Part shown: positions 1-7,125 of the stretch, piece after piece
How positions within the stretch are numbered: the first letter of the stretch is position 1
Layout: each line of letters begins with the position of its first letter
NCBI GenBank assembly: GCA_947442905.1
Contig: CANEWV010000054.1
Span: 1-8,400 of the forward strand
Length of the DNA stretch: 8,400 nucleotides
Reading direction: 5' to 3'
Origin: Chitinophagaceae bacterium
GTDB taxonomy: Bacteria > Bacteroidota > Bacteroidia > Chitinophagales > Chitinophagaceae
Notes under the pieces: generated by a model
The model's input: only the letters and a program-made list of their open reading frames with translations
Told to the model about the DNA's origin: nothing
The model's database searches: none
Made by a program: the position numbers and the translations under genes

Positions 1-88
1 CCTGCGTGGAACGGTGTGTTCCGTGTGGACGAAAAATAGCGAAGAAATACTTGAAAAAGCGCAAATCTTGGTGCATATTCGCTCTCTT

Positions 89-103
89 CTGCATCAAATG
101 CAG
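89..103. promoter_or_regulatory. Small perfect hairpin/dyad in the dnaB leader
   Basis: CTGCAT (89-94) and ATGCAG (98-103) are exact reverse complements around a 3-nt centre, and the dyad ends 32 nt before the dnaB start codon. It has no T-run after it, so it is not an intrinsic terminator. It could be a leader hairpin or a protein-binding dyad, or it may be chance, since 6-bp arms are not rare. I find no clear TAnnTTTG promoter box in positions 1-135; the nearest, CGACTTTG at 113-120, has two mismatches. Confidence 0.2.
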
Positions 104-135
104 TCAATTATTCGACTTTGTAAAGCAACCCTAAA

Positions 136-1704
136 ATGGACGTTAAGATTACCAATACCAACCGCAAAACTAGAAAGCCATCTATAGACATGAGCAGCAT
201 GCTCTATGGTAAAGTGCCCCCGCAAGCAAAAGAATTAGAGGAAGCAGTACTGGGTGCAATCATGCTAGAAAAAAGCGCTTTTGATACGGTATCAGAAATT
301 ATTAAGCCTGAATGTTTTTATGTAGAAGCGCATCAGCTCATATTTAAAACGATGCAGCAGCTGCAAAATGACAGTGTGCCTATCGATATTTTAACGGTGG
401 TAGAAGGTCTCAAATCAAAAAATGAACTAGACCTTGTAGGTGGTCCTTATCAAATTACCAAGCTTACCAACTCGGTGGTATCAGCTGCAAATATTGATGC
501 GCACGCAAGAATTATTTTACAAAAATTTATTCAGCGCGAACTCATCAGAATTAGTGGTGAAATTATTGGTGACGCTTACGAAGACAGCACCGACGTTTTT
601 GATTTACTAGATGAAAGTGAAACAAAAATGTTTAACATCACCAACAATTATCTTAAAAAGAATTTTGAAGAAATAGGTCAAGTACTTGCCAAAACCATCA
701 ACCGTATTGATGAACTACGTACTAAAACAGAAGATATTTCTGGTGTGCCAACTGGATTCCCAACACTAGACCGTATCACATACGGATGGCAACCTACCGA
801 TTTAATTATTCTTGCGGCAAGACCTTCTGTGGGTAAAACCGCTTTCGCACTTAACCTAGCACGCAATGCAGCATTACACCCTACAAAGCCTGTCCCTGTT
901 GGATTTTTCTCGTTAGAGATGAGTGCGCCACAACTTGTGCAACGTATTTTAAGTGCAGAGAGTGAAATTAAAATGGAAAAAATTTCTAGGGGTAAACTAG
1001 AAGATTATGAATATCAACAACTACACGCAAAGGGATTAAAAAAACTAGAGCGCGCACCACTTTATATTGATGACACCGCCGCATTAAATATTTTTGAATT
1101 TAGAGCCAAGGCACGCCGACTTGTAAACAAACACAAGGTTGGCATTATCATTATTGACTACCTACAATTGATGAGCGGTAGTGGTGATAGAAACAATAAC
1201 CGTGAACAAGAAATTTCAAATATCTCTCGAAGTTTAAAAGCACTTGCGAAAGAATTAAACATTCCAATTGTTGCACTTTCGCAGTTAAGTCGTGCGGTGG
1301 AAACAAGAAAGGAAAGTAAAATGCCACAGCTTAGTGACCTTCGTGAATCGGGAGCAATTGAACAAGACGCCGATATGGTTATGTTTATTTACCGTCCAGA
1401 ATACTACGAAGTTATGAGTAACGATATGGGCGAAAGCACACATGGAGAAACGCACGTAAGAATTGCGAAGCATAGAAATGGTCAACTCGACACCATTAAA
1501 CTACGCGCCAAACTCGACATTCAAAAATTTGAAGAATGGGATGGCGATGGTTCTGGATTTGGAACCAGCAACTGGAAACCCGTAGCCCCTGGAAGCACGG
1601 CAGGCACAGGTGCTCAAGACAGCGCTAAACTATTTATTCAAAAAGAAAGCAAAATGAATGAGGGTGATTTTGATGAAGGCTTTGACAACGAAACACCGTT
1701 TTAA
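136..1704 (+). CDS. dnaB: Replicative DNA helicase DnaB
   Basis: This is the hexameric 5'-3' helicase that unwinds DNA at the replication fork and works with primase. The N-terminal DnaB domain covers about residues 28-130, followed by a linker and a RecA-type motor domain at about 200-470. Visible motifs are Walker A (ARPSVGKT, K234, T235), the SLEM motif with E261, Walker B (IIIIDYLQLM, D341), SQLSR (382-386), DLRESGAIEQ (401-410) and KHRNG (445-449), the strand where DnaB helicases carry their arginine finger. At 522 residues it is longer than E. coli DnaB (471) through a basic N-terminal extension and a C-terminal tail, both of which I recall from Bacteroidota homologues. No intein interrupts the motifs. 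The ATG at 136 has no Shine-Dalgarno but gives the expected N-terminus leading to VPPQAKELEEAVLG. The tail is acidic and ends in ETPF. rsmE follows after 24 bp, probably in the same transcript. Confidence 0.98.
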   Translation: MDVKITNTNRKTRKPSIDMSSMLYGKVPPQAKELEEAVLGAIMLEKSAFDTVSEIIKPECFYVEAHQLIFKTMQQLQNDSVPIDILTVVEGLKSKNELDLVGGPYQITKLTNSVVSAANIDAHARIILQKFIQRELIRISGEIIGDAYEDSTDVFDLLDESETKMFNITNNYLKKNFEEIGQVLAKTINRIDELRTKTEDISGVPTGFPTLDRITYGWQPTDLIILAARPSVGKTAFALNLARNAALHPTKPVPVGFFSLEMSAPQLVQRILSAESEIKMEKISRGKLEDYEYQQLHAKGLKKLERAPLYIDDTAALNIFEFRAKARRLVNKHKVGIIIIDYLQLMSGSGDRNNNREQEISNISRSLKALAKELNIPIVALSQLSRAVETRKESKMPQLSDLRESGAIEQDADMVMFIYRPEYYEVMSNDMGESTHGETHVRIAKHRNGQLDTIKLRAKLDIQKFEEWDGDGSGFGTSNWKPVAPGSTAGTGAQDSAKLFIQKESKMNEGDFDEGFDNETPF

Positions 1705-1728
1705 TTTTTCTATTTTTTAGCAAATATC

Positions 1729-2436
1729 ATGTCGGCACTACCCTATTTTTTTGAACCTAGCATTGAAGCGTCAAGCACCCACTTTGAGTTAAGTGAACTG
1801 ACGTCAAAACACTGTGTACAAGTGCTACGCATGCGCGCCGGCGAAAGCCTACACCTCACAGATGGCATCGGAAACCTATACACAGCAAGTATTGTAGAGC
1901 CCGATAAAAAAAAGACGGTCGTAAAAATTGATTCGGTGGCACACACCCCTCGTCCTATAAAAAATGTTTGCATTGCTATTGGACTTTTAAAAAATACGGG
2001 GCGCTTTGAATGGTTTTTAGAAAAAGCGACAGAAATGGGCGTGACAAAAATTGTCCCGTTAATTTGCGAGCGAAGCGAGCGGTCTAACCTCAAACAAGAA
2101 CGCATGCAAGGGGTACTTGTTGCAGCACTTATTCAGAGTAAACAAACATGGCTACCTATTTTAACAGAGCCGTTATCCGTTGCTACTTTTATAAAAGAAC
2201 ATCCTGCAGCTCAAAAACTCATTGCACATTGTGAAGATGGCAATAAAACAGAACTCAAAGACGCGCCAACGAACAACGATACGAGTATTTTGATTGGACC
2301 CGAAGGTGATTTTACGCCTTCTGAAATTGAAACAGCGCTAAGCGCTAACTACCTCCCTGTAAGCCTTGGTGACACAAGACTTAGAACAGAAACCGCTGGT
2401 ATGGTAGCAGCCGCATTACTTATCTATAAAAATTAA
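1729..2436 (+). CDS. rsmE: 16S rRNA (uracil-1498-N3)-methyltransferase RsmE
   Basis: RsmE transfers a methyl group from S-adenosylmethionine to N3 of U1498 in 16S rRNA of the small subunit. The protein is 235 residues, close to E. coli RsmE (243). A PUA-like N-terminal RNA-binding domain covers about residues 1-72 and a SPOUT (trefoil-knot) methyltransferase domain about 78-235. Family signatures are EKATEMGV (98-105), the IGPEGDF loop (189-195) and LGDTRLRTETA (213-223), which form the knotted SAM pocket; all look intact. The start at 1729 lies 24 bp after dnaB and has an AT-rich upstream region without a Shine-Dalgarno. The next gene starts 20 bp after the stop, so rsmE sits inside a probable operon. 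A run of eight A residues at 1906-1913 encodes Lys codons in the N-terminal domain and has no known function. Confidence 0.96.
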   Translation: MSALPYFFEPSIEASSTHFELSELTSKHCVQVLRMRAGESLHLTDGIGNLYTASIVEPDKKKTVVKIDSVAHTPRPIKNVCIAIGLLKNTGRFEWFLEKATEMGVTKIVPLICERSERSNLKQERMQGVLVAALIQSKQTWLPILTEPLSVATFIKEHPAAQKLIAHCEDGNKTELKDAPTNNDTSILIGPEGDFTPSEIETALSANYLPVSLGDTRLRTETAGMVAAALLIYKN

Positions 2437-2456
2437 ACGCACCCATAAATAACTGC

Positions 2457-4022
2457 ATGCAAGCAACTCATTCATCCCTTCGCAGTCGTTTAATTGTTAG
2501 TTTGATGCTTTTTGCAATAACCCTCTTAAGCTCAACAAATAGCTGGGGTAATTTCTATGGCACCCAACAAAAAGACAGTATTTCAGAGGCTTCTATAGAT
2601 TCTTTTATTGCTAAAAATAAAGTAGATCAAAAATACAGTGCTACGCTTAAGGAATTTTACAGCTCCAACAATCATCAATATGTTTGGATGCAGTCAAAAG
2701 GTATAAAGCAAACTGCCAAAGATTTTATTACACACGTAAACAAGCTTGCGCCAAATACGGTTGATAGTAGTTTTATTACGAGATTAACCAAACAAAATTT
2801 TTCTCAAAATAATGGAGCGGCAGAAATTGAGTTATCCTTAAGCCTTTCTTTTTTTAAATACGCAGACAACTGGCTAATGCCCAGTGATATGGATCCTGAT
2901 GCAGTCAATTGGCGTATTCCAAAAAAATCATTAACGCTCGCCCATCAATTAAAAAACTGGCTTAGTCCTGCTACAAAAATGGGATTTAATACGGGTAGTC
3001 AAAATTTTAAACTTTTACTCGAAAATTTTACGGCCCTCTCTACCATCGCAGCACTTGATACGAGCATACATATTTCCACCTCCAACATAAAAATTAAAAA
3101 GGGAGAAATGGTGCCGGTTATCAGGCAGGTAAAAAAGAAGCTACATTTATTAGGCGATTTTAAAAGCACTGATACCACATCGCTTTATAGCAATACACTT
3201 GGCATTGCCATTAATAAATTCCAAGAAAGAATGGGGCTTGCTTCAAGTAGTATCATTGACAAAGCCTTATTAAAAGCCATTGGCACACCCATTCAAGACT
3301 ATGTAAATACCATCGCCATTAATTTAGAGCGCTTACGTTGGATGCCCGCCATGTTAGATAGTAATTACATTGTTGTAAATATTCCTGCCTATCAACTACT
3401 TGTTTTTGATAGCAGTAAAATTCAATTTAAAATGCCCGTTATTGTAGGATCAGAATCCAATAACACGGTTATATTTAGTAACAGAATGCGATATATCGTT
3501 TTTAGCCCTTACTGGAATGTGCCGCCAAGTATTGTGAAAGCAGAAATTTTACCTGGCATGAGAAAAAATAAAAATTACTTGGCTGCTAAAAATATGGAGA
3601 TCACCATTCCAGGCGATGTGCCTACTGTTAGACAATTACCGGGTGCAGCTAACTCACTAGGTCTTGTAAAATTCTTATTTCCAAATGCCTATAATATTTA
3701 CTTACACGATACACCAGGCAAACACCTTTTTGCAAAGCAAAACAGGAGCCTAAGCCATGGTTGTATTAGATTAGGTGACGCGCGTAAAATGGCCGGATAT
3801 CTACTCAGAAATGATACCAGTTGGACAGCTATTAAAATAGATACGGCCATGCACCAACAAAAAGAAAAATGGGTGACCCTTAAAAAAACAATCCCCGTTT
3901 TTATGGCCTATTTTACAAGCTGGGTAGACAGCAATGGCATTTTACAATTTAGAAAAGATATTTACGACCATGATAAAAAAATGGAACGTATTTTATTTAA
4001 AAAAGAAGAGCCCCAACTCTAA
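2457..4022 (+). CDS. YcbB-like L,D-transpeptidase (YkuD domain), exported
   Basis: The predicted enzyme forms 3-3 cross-links in peptidoglycan, or attaches partners to it, in the periplasm. Residues 1-32 look like a signal peptide: basic n-region with R9 and R11, a hydrophobic stretch LIVSLMLFAITLL, then a polar SSTNSWGN region where cleavage is likely. An alpha-helical region follows to about 210, as in the scaffold part of YcbB/LdtD proteins. A peptidoglycan-binding-like repeat lies at about 213-278 and the YkuD catalytic domain at about 303-470. The catalytic motif is SHGCIRL (433-439) with nucleophile C436 and H434; the upstream conserved His is H417 in YLHDTP, spaced H-x15-S-H-G-C. At 521 residues it is shorter than E. 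coli LdtD (615) but has the same order of domains. Subfamily assignment is inference; the YkuD fold and an intact active site are clear. The gene starts 20 bp after rsmE. Confidence 0.93.
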   Translation: MQATHSSLRSRLIVSLMLFAITLLSSTNSWGNFYGTQQKDSISEASIDSFIAKNKVDQKYSATLKEFYSSNNHQYVWMQSKGIKQTAKDFITHVNKLAPNTVDSSFITRLTKQNFSQNNGAAEIELSLSLSFFKYADNWLMPSDMDPDAVNWRIPKKSLTLAHQLKNWLSPATKMGFNTGSQNFKLLLENFTALSTIAALDTSIHISTSNIKIKKGEMVPVIRQVKKKLHLLGDFKSTDTTSLYSNTLGIAINKFQERMGLASSSIIDKALLKAIGTPIQDYVNTIAINLERLRWMPAMLDSNYIVVNIPAYQLLVFDSSKIQFKMPVIVGSESNNTVIFSNRMRYIVFSPYWNVPPSIVKAEILPGMRKNKNYLAAKNMEITIPGDVPTVRQLPGAANSLGLVKFLFPNAYNIYLHDTPGKHLFAKQNRSLSHGCIRLGDARKMAGYLLRNDTSWTAIKIDTAMHQQKEKWVTLKKTIPVFMAYFTSWVDSNGILQFRKDIYDHDKKMERILFKKEEPQL

Positions 4023-4033
4023 TATCCTTATCC

Positions 4034-4049
4034 TAACTTTGAATCAAAG
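4034..4049 (+). promoter_or_regulatory. Candidate -7 box overlapping a 13-bp dyad, upstream of the GNAT-like gene
   Basis: TAACTTTG at 4034-4041 matches the Bacteroidota -7 consensus TAnnTTTG exactly and lies 15 bp before the ATG at 4057. It overlaps a perfect dyad, CTTTGA-A-TCAAAG, at 4037-4049. No TTTG-like -33 element is found at the expected distance upstream (around 4011-4016 the sequence is C-rich). A transcript would start near 4046-4048. It may be a weak internal promoter, possibly with an operator, or a chance match in the short gap between genes. Confidence 0.25.
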
Positions 4050-4056
4050 AAATAAG

Positions 4057-5229
4057 ATGCATTTAATTGAAGTAACGAGCGCAGCTACCGCACAAGATTT
4101 TTTAGAAGTGCAAGCTATTATCAATGCAGGTAATCCTAATTATATTCGACCGCTAAACAATGAGGTCAATGACGTATTTGACCCACTTAAAAATAAAAAT
4201 TTCAAATACGGAGAAGCCAAAAGATGGATATTGGAAACAGATGATGGCACACTCGTAGGCCGTATTGCAGCATTTACCAATTCAAAATATATCAATAAAG
4301 GAACCGATTTTAAAACAGGTGGCGTTGGTTTTTTTGATTGCATCAATGACCAGGCAGCTGCTAATTTATTATTTGATACCGCCAAAGATTGGCTTGCAGA
4401 AAAAGGAATGGAAGCCATGGACGGACCCATCAATTTTGGAGACAGAGACAAGTGGTGGGGACTGATGGTAGAAGGGTTTGACAAGCCCCCTATGTATGGC
4501 ATGTCGTATAATCCTGAATACTACGAGACACTTTTTAGCAATTACGGTTTTCAAAATTATTATAACCAGTATTATTATGCGACTAGCGTTAAAGGAGACC
4601 TGCCAGCAAGGTTTCCTGAAAGACACGCGCGTTTTGCAGCAAAGCCCGACTATGTAGCCAAGCATGTTAAATTAAGTGAGCTTGAAAAATATGCTGGCGA
4701 CTTTGCAACGGTGTACAACGCCGCATGGGCGCAACATGGCGAGGCCAAAGAAGTTACCAAAGAACAAGTGATCAAGCTTTTTAAAACCATGAAACCCATT
4801 ATGGATGAACGTCTTGTTTGGTTTGCGTATTACAAAGCAGAACCTATTGGTATGTTCATTAATATTCCGGACCTCAATCAATATTTCAAACATTTTAATG
4901 GTAAACTAGGCTGGTTCGAAAAACTTCGTTTGTTATACATGTCAAAAACGGGCAAAAACAAACAACTAACTGGACTAGCTTTCGGTATTGTTCCTAAATA
5001 TCAATCACTTGGTATAGACAGCTTTATGATTCAGGAATGCTCTCTACTGATTAAAAACAAAGATTGGTATGACCGTTACGAAATGGGATGGGCTGGGGAT
5101 TGGAATCCAAAAATGCTCAATATCTATAAAAGCTTAGGTGCCAGTCCAAGCCGCAGAATGGTCACTTTTAGGTACCTATTTGACTCCACTAAGCCCTTTG
5201 AGCGTCACCCAGAAATGGTGTACGGCTAA
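4057..5229 (+). CDS. Conserved Bacteroidota GNAT-like protein of unknown function
   Basis: I recognise the family (about 380-390 residues, common in Bacteroidota and usually annotated hypothetical or GNAT-like) but not a proven function. The start is placed at 4057, giving 390 residues beginning MHLIEVTSA, as homologues do. An in-frame ATG at 3934 would add 41 residues that only re-read the end of the transpeptidase gene in another frame. No signal peptide or membrane segment is visible, so it is probably cytoplasmic. Notable conserved-looking stretches are GFFDCIND (91-98), MDGPINFGDRDKWWG (121-135) and FGIVPKYQSLGID (309-321) in the C-terminal GNAT-like part. In the last, the usual acetyl-CoA loop Q/R-x-x-G-x-G/A reads Q316-S-L-G319-I-D321. 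The protein is rich in Tyr and Trp. It lies 34 bp after the transpeptidase and 76 bp before dnaX. Acyltransferase activity is an inference from the fold alone. Confidence 0.85.
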   Translation: MHLIEVTSAATAQDFLEVQAIINAGNPNYIRPLNNEVNDVFDPLKNKNFKYGEAKRWILETDDGTLVGRIAAFTNSKYINKGTDFKTGGVGFFDCINDQAAANLLFDTAKDWLAEKGMEAMDGPINFGDRDKWWGLMVEGFDKPPMYGMSYNPEYYETLFSNYGFQNYYNQYYYATSVKGDLPARFPERHARFAAKPDYVAKHVKLSELEKYAGDFATVYNAAWAQHGEAKEVTKEQVIKLFKTMKPIMDERLVWFAYYKAEPIGMFINIPDLNQYFKHFNGKLGWFEKLRLLYMSKTGKNKQLTGLAFGIVPKYQSLGIDSFMIQECSLLIKNKDWYDRYEMGWAGDWNPKMLNIYKSLGASPSRRMVTFRYLFDSTKPFERHPEMVYG

Positions 5230-5305
5230 AATTATACCCATGTGCAAAAAAGGTACGGTTTAGATAAGGGTAAGCCTACCGTTGTGCTTATATTGCAACC
5301 CTGTT

Positions 5306-7093
5306 ATGGAAAATCATTTTGTTGTATCGGCCCGTAAGTATAGACCCCAAAACTTTAATACCGTTGTTGGGCAATCGCATATTACAACAACCCTCAAAAA
5401 CGCCATCAAAAACAACCAACTCGCGCATGCGTTTTTGTTTTGTGGACCAAGAGGCGTTGGTAAAACAACATGTGCCAGAATTTTAGCTAAAACCATCAAC
5501 TGTACAAGTCCTACTCCAGATGGTGAAGCTTGTAACACCTGTAACAGCTGTGTATCTTTTGATGCAGGCACTTCTTTAAATATTCATGAACTAGATGCGG
5601 CGAGTAACAACTCGGTGGATGATATTAGATCACTGGTAGAGCAGGTAAGATTTGCACCGCAGGCTGGTAAATACAAAGTATATATTGTAGATGAGGTACA
5701 CATGCTAAGTGCTAGTGCCTTTAATGCATTTTTAAAAACGCTAGAAGAACCGCCTTCTTATGCGATTTTTATTTTAGCAACTACCGAAAAACATAAGATT
5801 CTTCCAACCATATTAAGCCGTTGTCAAATTTTTGATTTTAAAAGAATCACCAACAACGATACTGTAGAACACTTAGAAGAAATTGCAGGTAAAGAATCTA
5901 TTAAAGCCGAGCGTGCAGCACTTCAAGTAATTGCACAAAAGAGCGAAGGCTGTATGCGTGATTCACTCAGCATTTTAGATAAAATTGTAAGTTTTACAGG
6001 TGGTAGTTTAACCTATCAAAATACCCTTGAGCATTTAAATATTTTAGACGAAGACTACTTCTTTAAAATGCTAGAAAGCATGCAGGCCAAGGATTTAGCG
6101 GCATCCATGATCCTTTACGATGAAATCAACAGAAAAGGTTTTGAAGGAGATATGGTACTCAATGGGTTTGCGGAATTTATTCGTAATATACTAGTTTGTA
6201 AAGACCCTAAATCGGCCCCTTTATTAGAAGTAGTTGAAGGCATGCAAGAAAAATATATTTCTGCAGCAGCAGCTATGGGTATGTCGTATTTAGTGAGTGC
6301 ACTGAATATTTTAAATGAAGCAGAGATCAATTATAAAATGGCGCGTAACAAAAGATTACACGTAGAACTCACGCTCATTAAACTTAATTTTTTACAAGAA
6401 GCTATAGAGCTTGCCTCAGAAAATGGTTCAATTGTAAAAAAAAAACGGATTGACGGACCAGTAGCCATTAAAACAAGAAGTATTCCTTCTATTCAAGTTG
6501 TTACCCCTCCTAACAGTTCAACTACTAACAAGCCAAGCCTTTCTATAGATACGAGTGTGGCTGCAAGTATGCCAATCGCCCCTCCAAAAGCAGTAGCTAC
6601 TTCTACTCCAGCAACAGCGCCTGCTATAACTACAGGTCCTAAAAAGAATCTATTAAGTGCTTTACGTGAAAAATATGGCGATCAATACGCTATTGAAGAG
6701 GTAAAAGAAGCAGAATCTTTAAATATCGAAAAGCTCAAGGCTTGTTGGGACGCTTATGGCTCCACCCTAGAAGCACAGCAAAAACACTCTGCCTCTGGAA
6801 CTTTTAAAATGGCAGTACTTGAAATAGAAAACGATATTCATTTTACGGTTCGTGTACCGGGTTTAACAGCTCAAAAGTTTGTTGAACAAGAGCGCATGAT
6901 GCTCATTGACCAAATATTTTCTACGTTTAATAATAGGTCAATCAAATTTAGCATCATCGTTGACGCCACAGAAAAAGAAGACGTGCCCATTCACATGCGT
7001 CTAAATAGCAAACAAAAATTTGAACGTATTAGTGAGCAGTATCCGCTACTCAAAGAATTAAAAGAAAAACTGAAATTAGAAATCGATTACTAA
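5306..7093 (+). CDS. dnaX: DNA polymerase III subunit tau (and possibly gamma), DnaX
   Basis: DnaX is the ATPase of the clamp loader that places the beta clamp on primed DNA and links the polymerases to the helicase. The start is ATG 5306 (MENHFVVSARKYRP), giving 595 residues; a TTG eight codons upstream (5282) is open but not homologue-like. AAA+ domains I-II span about 1-220 with Walker A (GPRGVGKTT, K53), a zinc module (C66, C76, C79, C82), Walker B with DEVHML (D129, E130), sensor 1 near T159-T160 and the SRC motif with arginine finger R172. The collar domain III covers about 221-375. A linker rich in Pro, Thr, Ser and Ala (about 385-450) leads to the tau-specific domain (about 454-595). 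Codons 378-380 (Lys) lie in a ten-A run at 6436-6445, a likely slippage site. It meets yciH tail to tail with a 12-bp gap. Confidence 0.97.
   Translation: MENHFVVSARKYRPQNFNTVVGQSHITTTLKNAIKNNQLAHAFLFCGPRGVGKTTCARILAKTINCTSPTPDGEACNTCNSCVSFDAGTSLNIHELDAASNNSVDDIRSLVEQVRFAPQAGKYKVYIVDEVHMLSASAFNAFLKTLEEPPSYAIFILATTEKHKILPTILSRCQIFDFKRITNNDTVEHLEEIAGKESIKAERAALQVIAQKSEGCMRDSLSILDKIVSFTGGSLTYQNTLEHLNILDEDYFFKMLESMQAKDLAASMILYDEINRKGFEGDMVLNGFAEFIRNILVCKDPKSAPLLEVVEGMQEKYISAAAAMGMSYLVSALNILNEAEINYKMARNKRLHVELTLIKLNFLQEAIELASENGSIVKKKRIDGPVAIKTRSIPSIQVVTPPNSSTTNKPSLSIDTSVAASMPIAPPKAVATSTPATAPAITTGPKKNLLSALREKYGDQYAIEEVKEAESLNIEKLKACWDAYGSTLEAQQKHSASGTFKMAVLEIENDIHFTVRVPGLTAQKFVEQERMMLIDQIFSTFNNRSIKFSIIVDATEKEDVPIHMRLNSKQKFERISEQYPLLKELKEKLKLEIDY
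6436..6445 (+). other. Ten-A slippery run in dnaX (candidate gamma-producing slippage site)
   Basis: Ten consecutive A residues span the last base of the V377 codon and the three Lys codons 378-380, directly after the collar domain. A -1 shift (or one extra A in the mRNA) reads Thr-Asp and then TGA at 6451-6453, giving 382 residues. A +1 shift (or one missing A) reads Asn-Gly-Leu-Thr-Asp-Gln and then TAG at 6462-6464, giving 385 residues. Both products keep domains I-III and lose the tau part. E. coli dnaX does this by ribosomal frameshifting and Thermus thermophilus by transcriptional slippage at an A run. I see no strong stimulatory hairpin or Shine-Dalgarno-like element here, which favours transcriptional slippage. 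Confidence 0.5.
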
Positions 7094-7102
7094 AATCTGG
7101 AT

Positions 7103-7125
7103 CTGCTATATTTTTTTGGTAGCAG
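7103..7125. terminator. Hairpin between converging dnaX and yciH, weak terminator candidate
   Basis: CTGCTA (7103-7108) and TAGCAG (7120-7125) form a 6-bp stem around an 11-nt loop that contains seven T residues. It begins 10 nt after the dnaX stop and overlaps the last codons and TAG stop of yciH on the other strand. On the + strand a T5 run follows at 7133-7137, after a 7-nt gap; on the minus strand only a T4 run follows. The geometry is poor for an intrinsic terminator, but the position between two converging genes is where one is expected. Confidence 0.3.

Noticed and set aside
8..22. Inverted repeat GGAAC/GTTCC with 5-nt loop
   Set aside because: Five-bp arms, no T-run, no repeat elsewhere in the window; expected by chance.
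1..39. Possible tail of an upstream + strand gene (12 codons then TAG at 37-39)
   Set aside because: Too short to recognise, and two other + frames are also open over much of this stretch, so coding status cannot be shown from the window.
1..94. Possible divergent minus-strand gene starting at 94
   Set aside because: The 31 visible codons resemble no family and there is no promoter match at a sensible distance; the window edge cuts it off.
1906..1913. Eight-A run in rsmE, possible frameshift site
   Set aside because: A shift here only truncates the protein inside the RNA-binding domain (-1 frame stops at 1929-1931) and there is no precedent for a functional short RsmE.
1743..2105. 120-codon minus-strand reading frame inside rsmE
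   Set aside because: Antisense shadow of a gene with clear RsmE motifs; no recognisable protein and no start signals.
4140..4502. 120-codon minus-strand reading frame inside the GNAT-like gene
   Set aside because: Antisense shadow; the + strand protein has conserved motifs across the same stretch.
5255..5282. Imperfect hairpin before dnaX (ACGG..TAG with CTACCGT, 2-nt bulge)
   Set aside because: Bulged stem, 12-nt loop and no T-run; neither a terminator nor a recognisable riboswitch.
5282..5305. TTG start adding eight residues to DnaX
   Set aside because: ATG 5306 gives the N-terminus typical of Bacteroidota DnaX; the TTG extension is not homologue-like and has no ribosome-binding signal.
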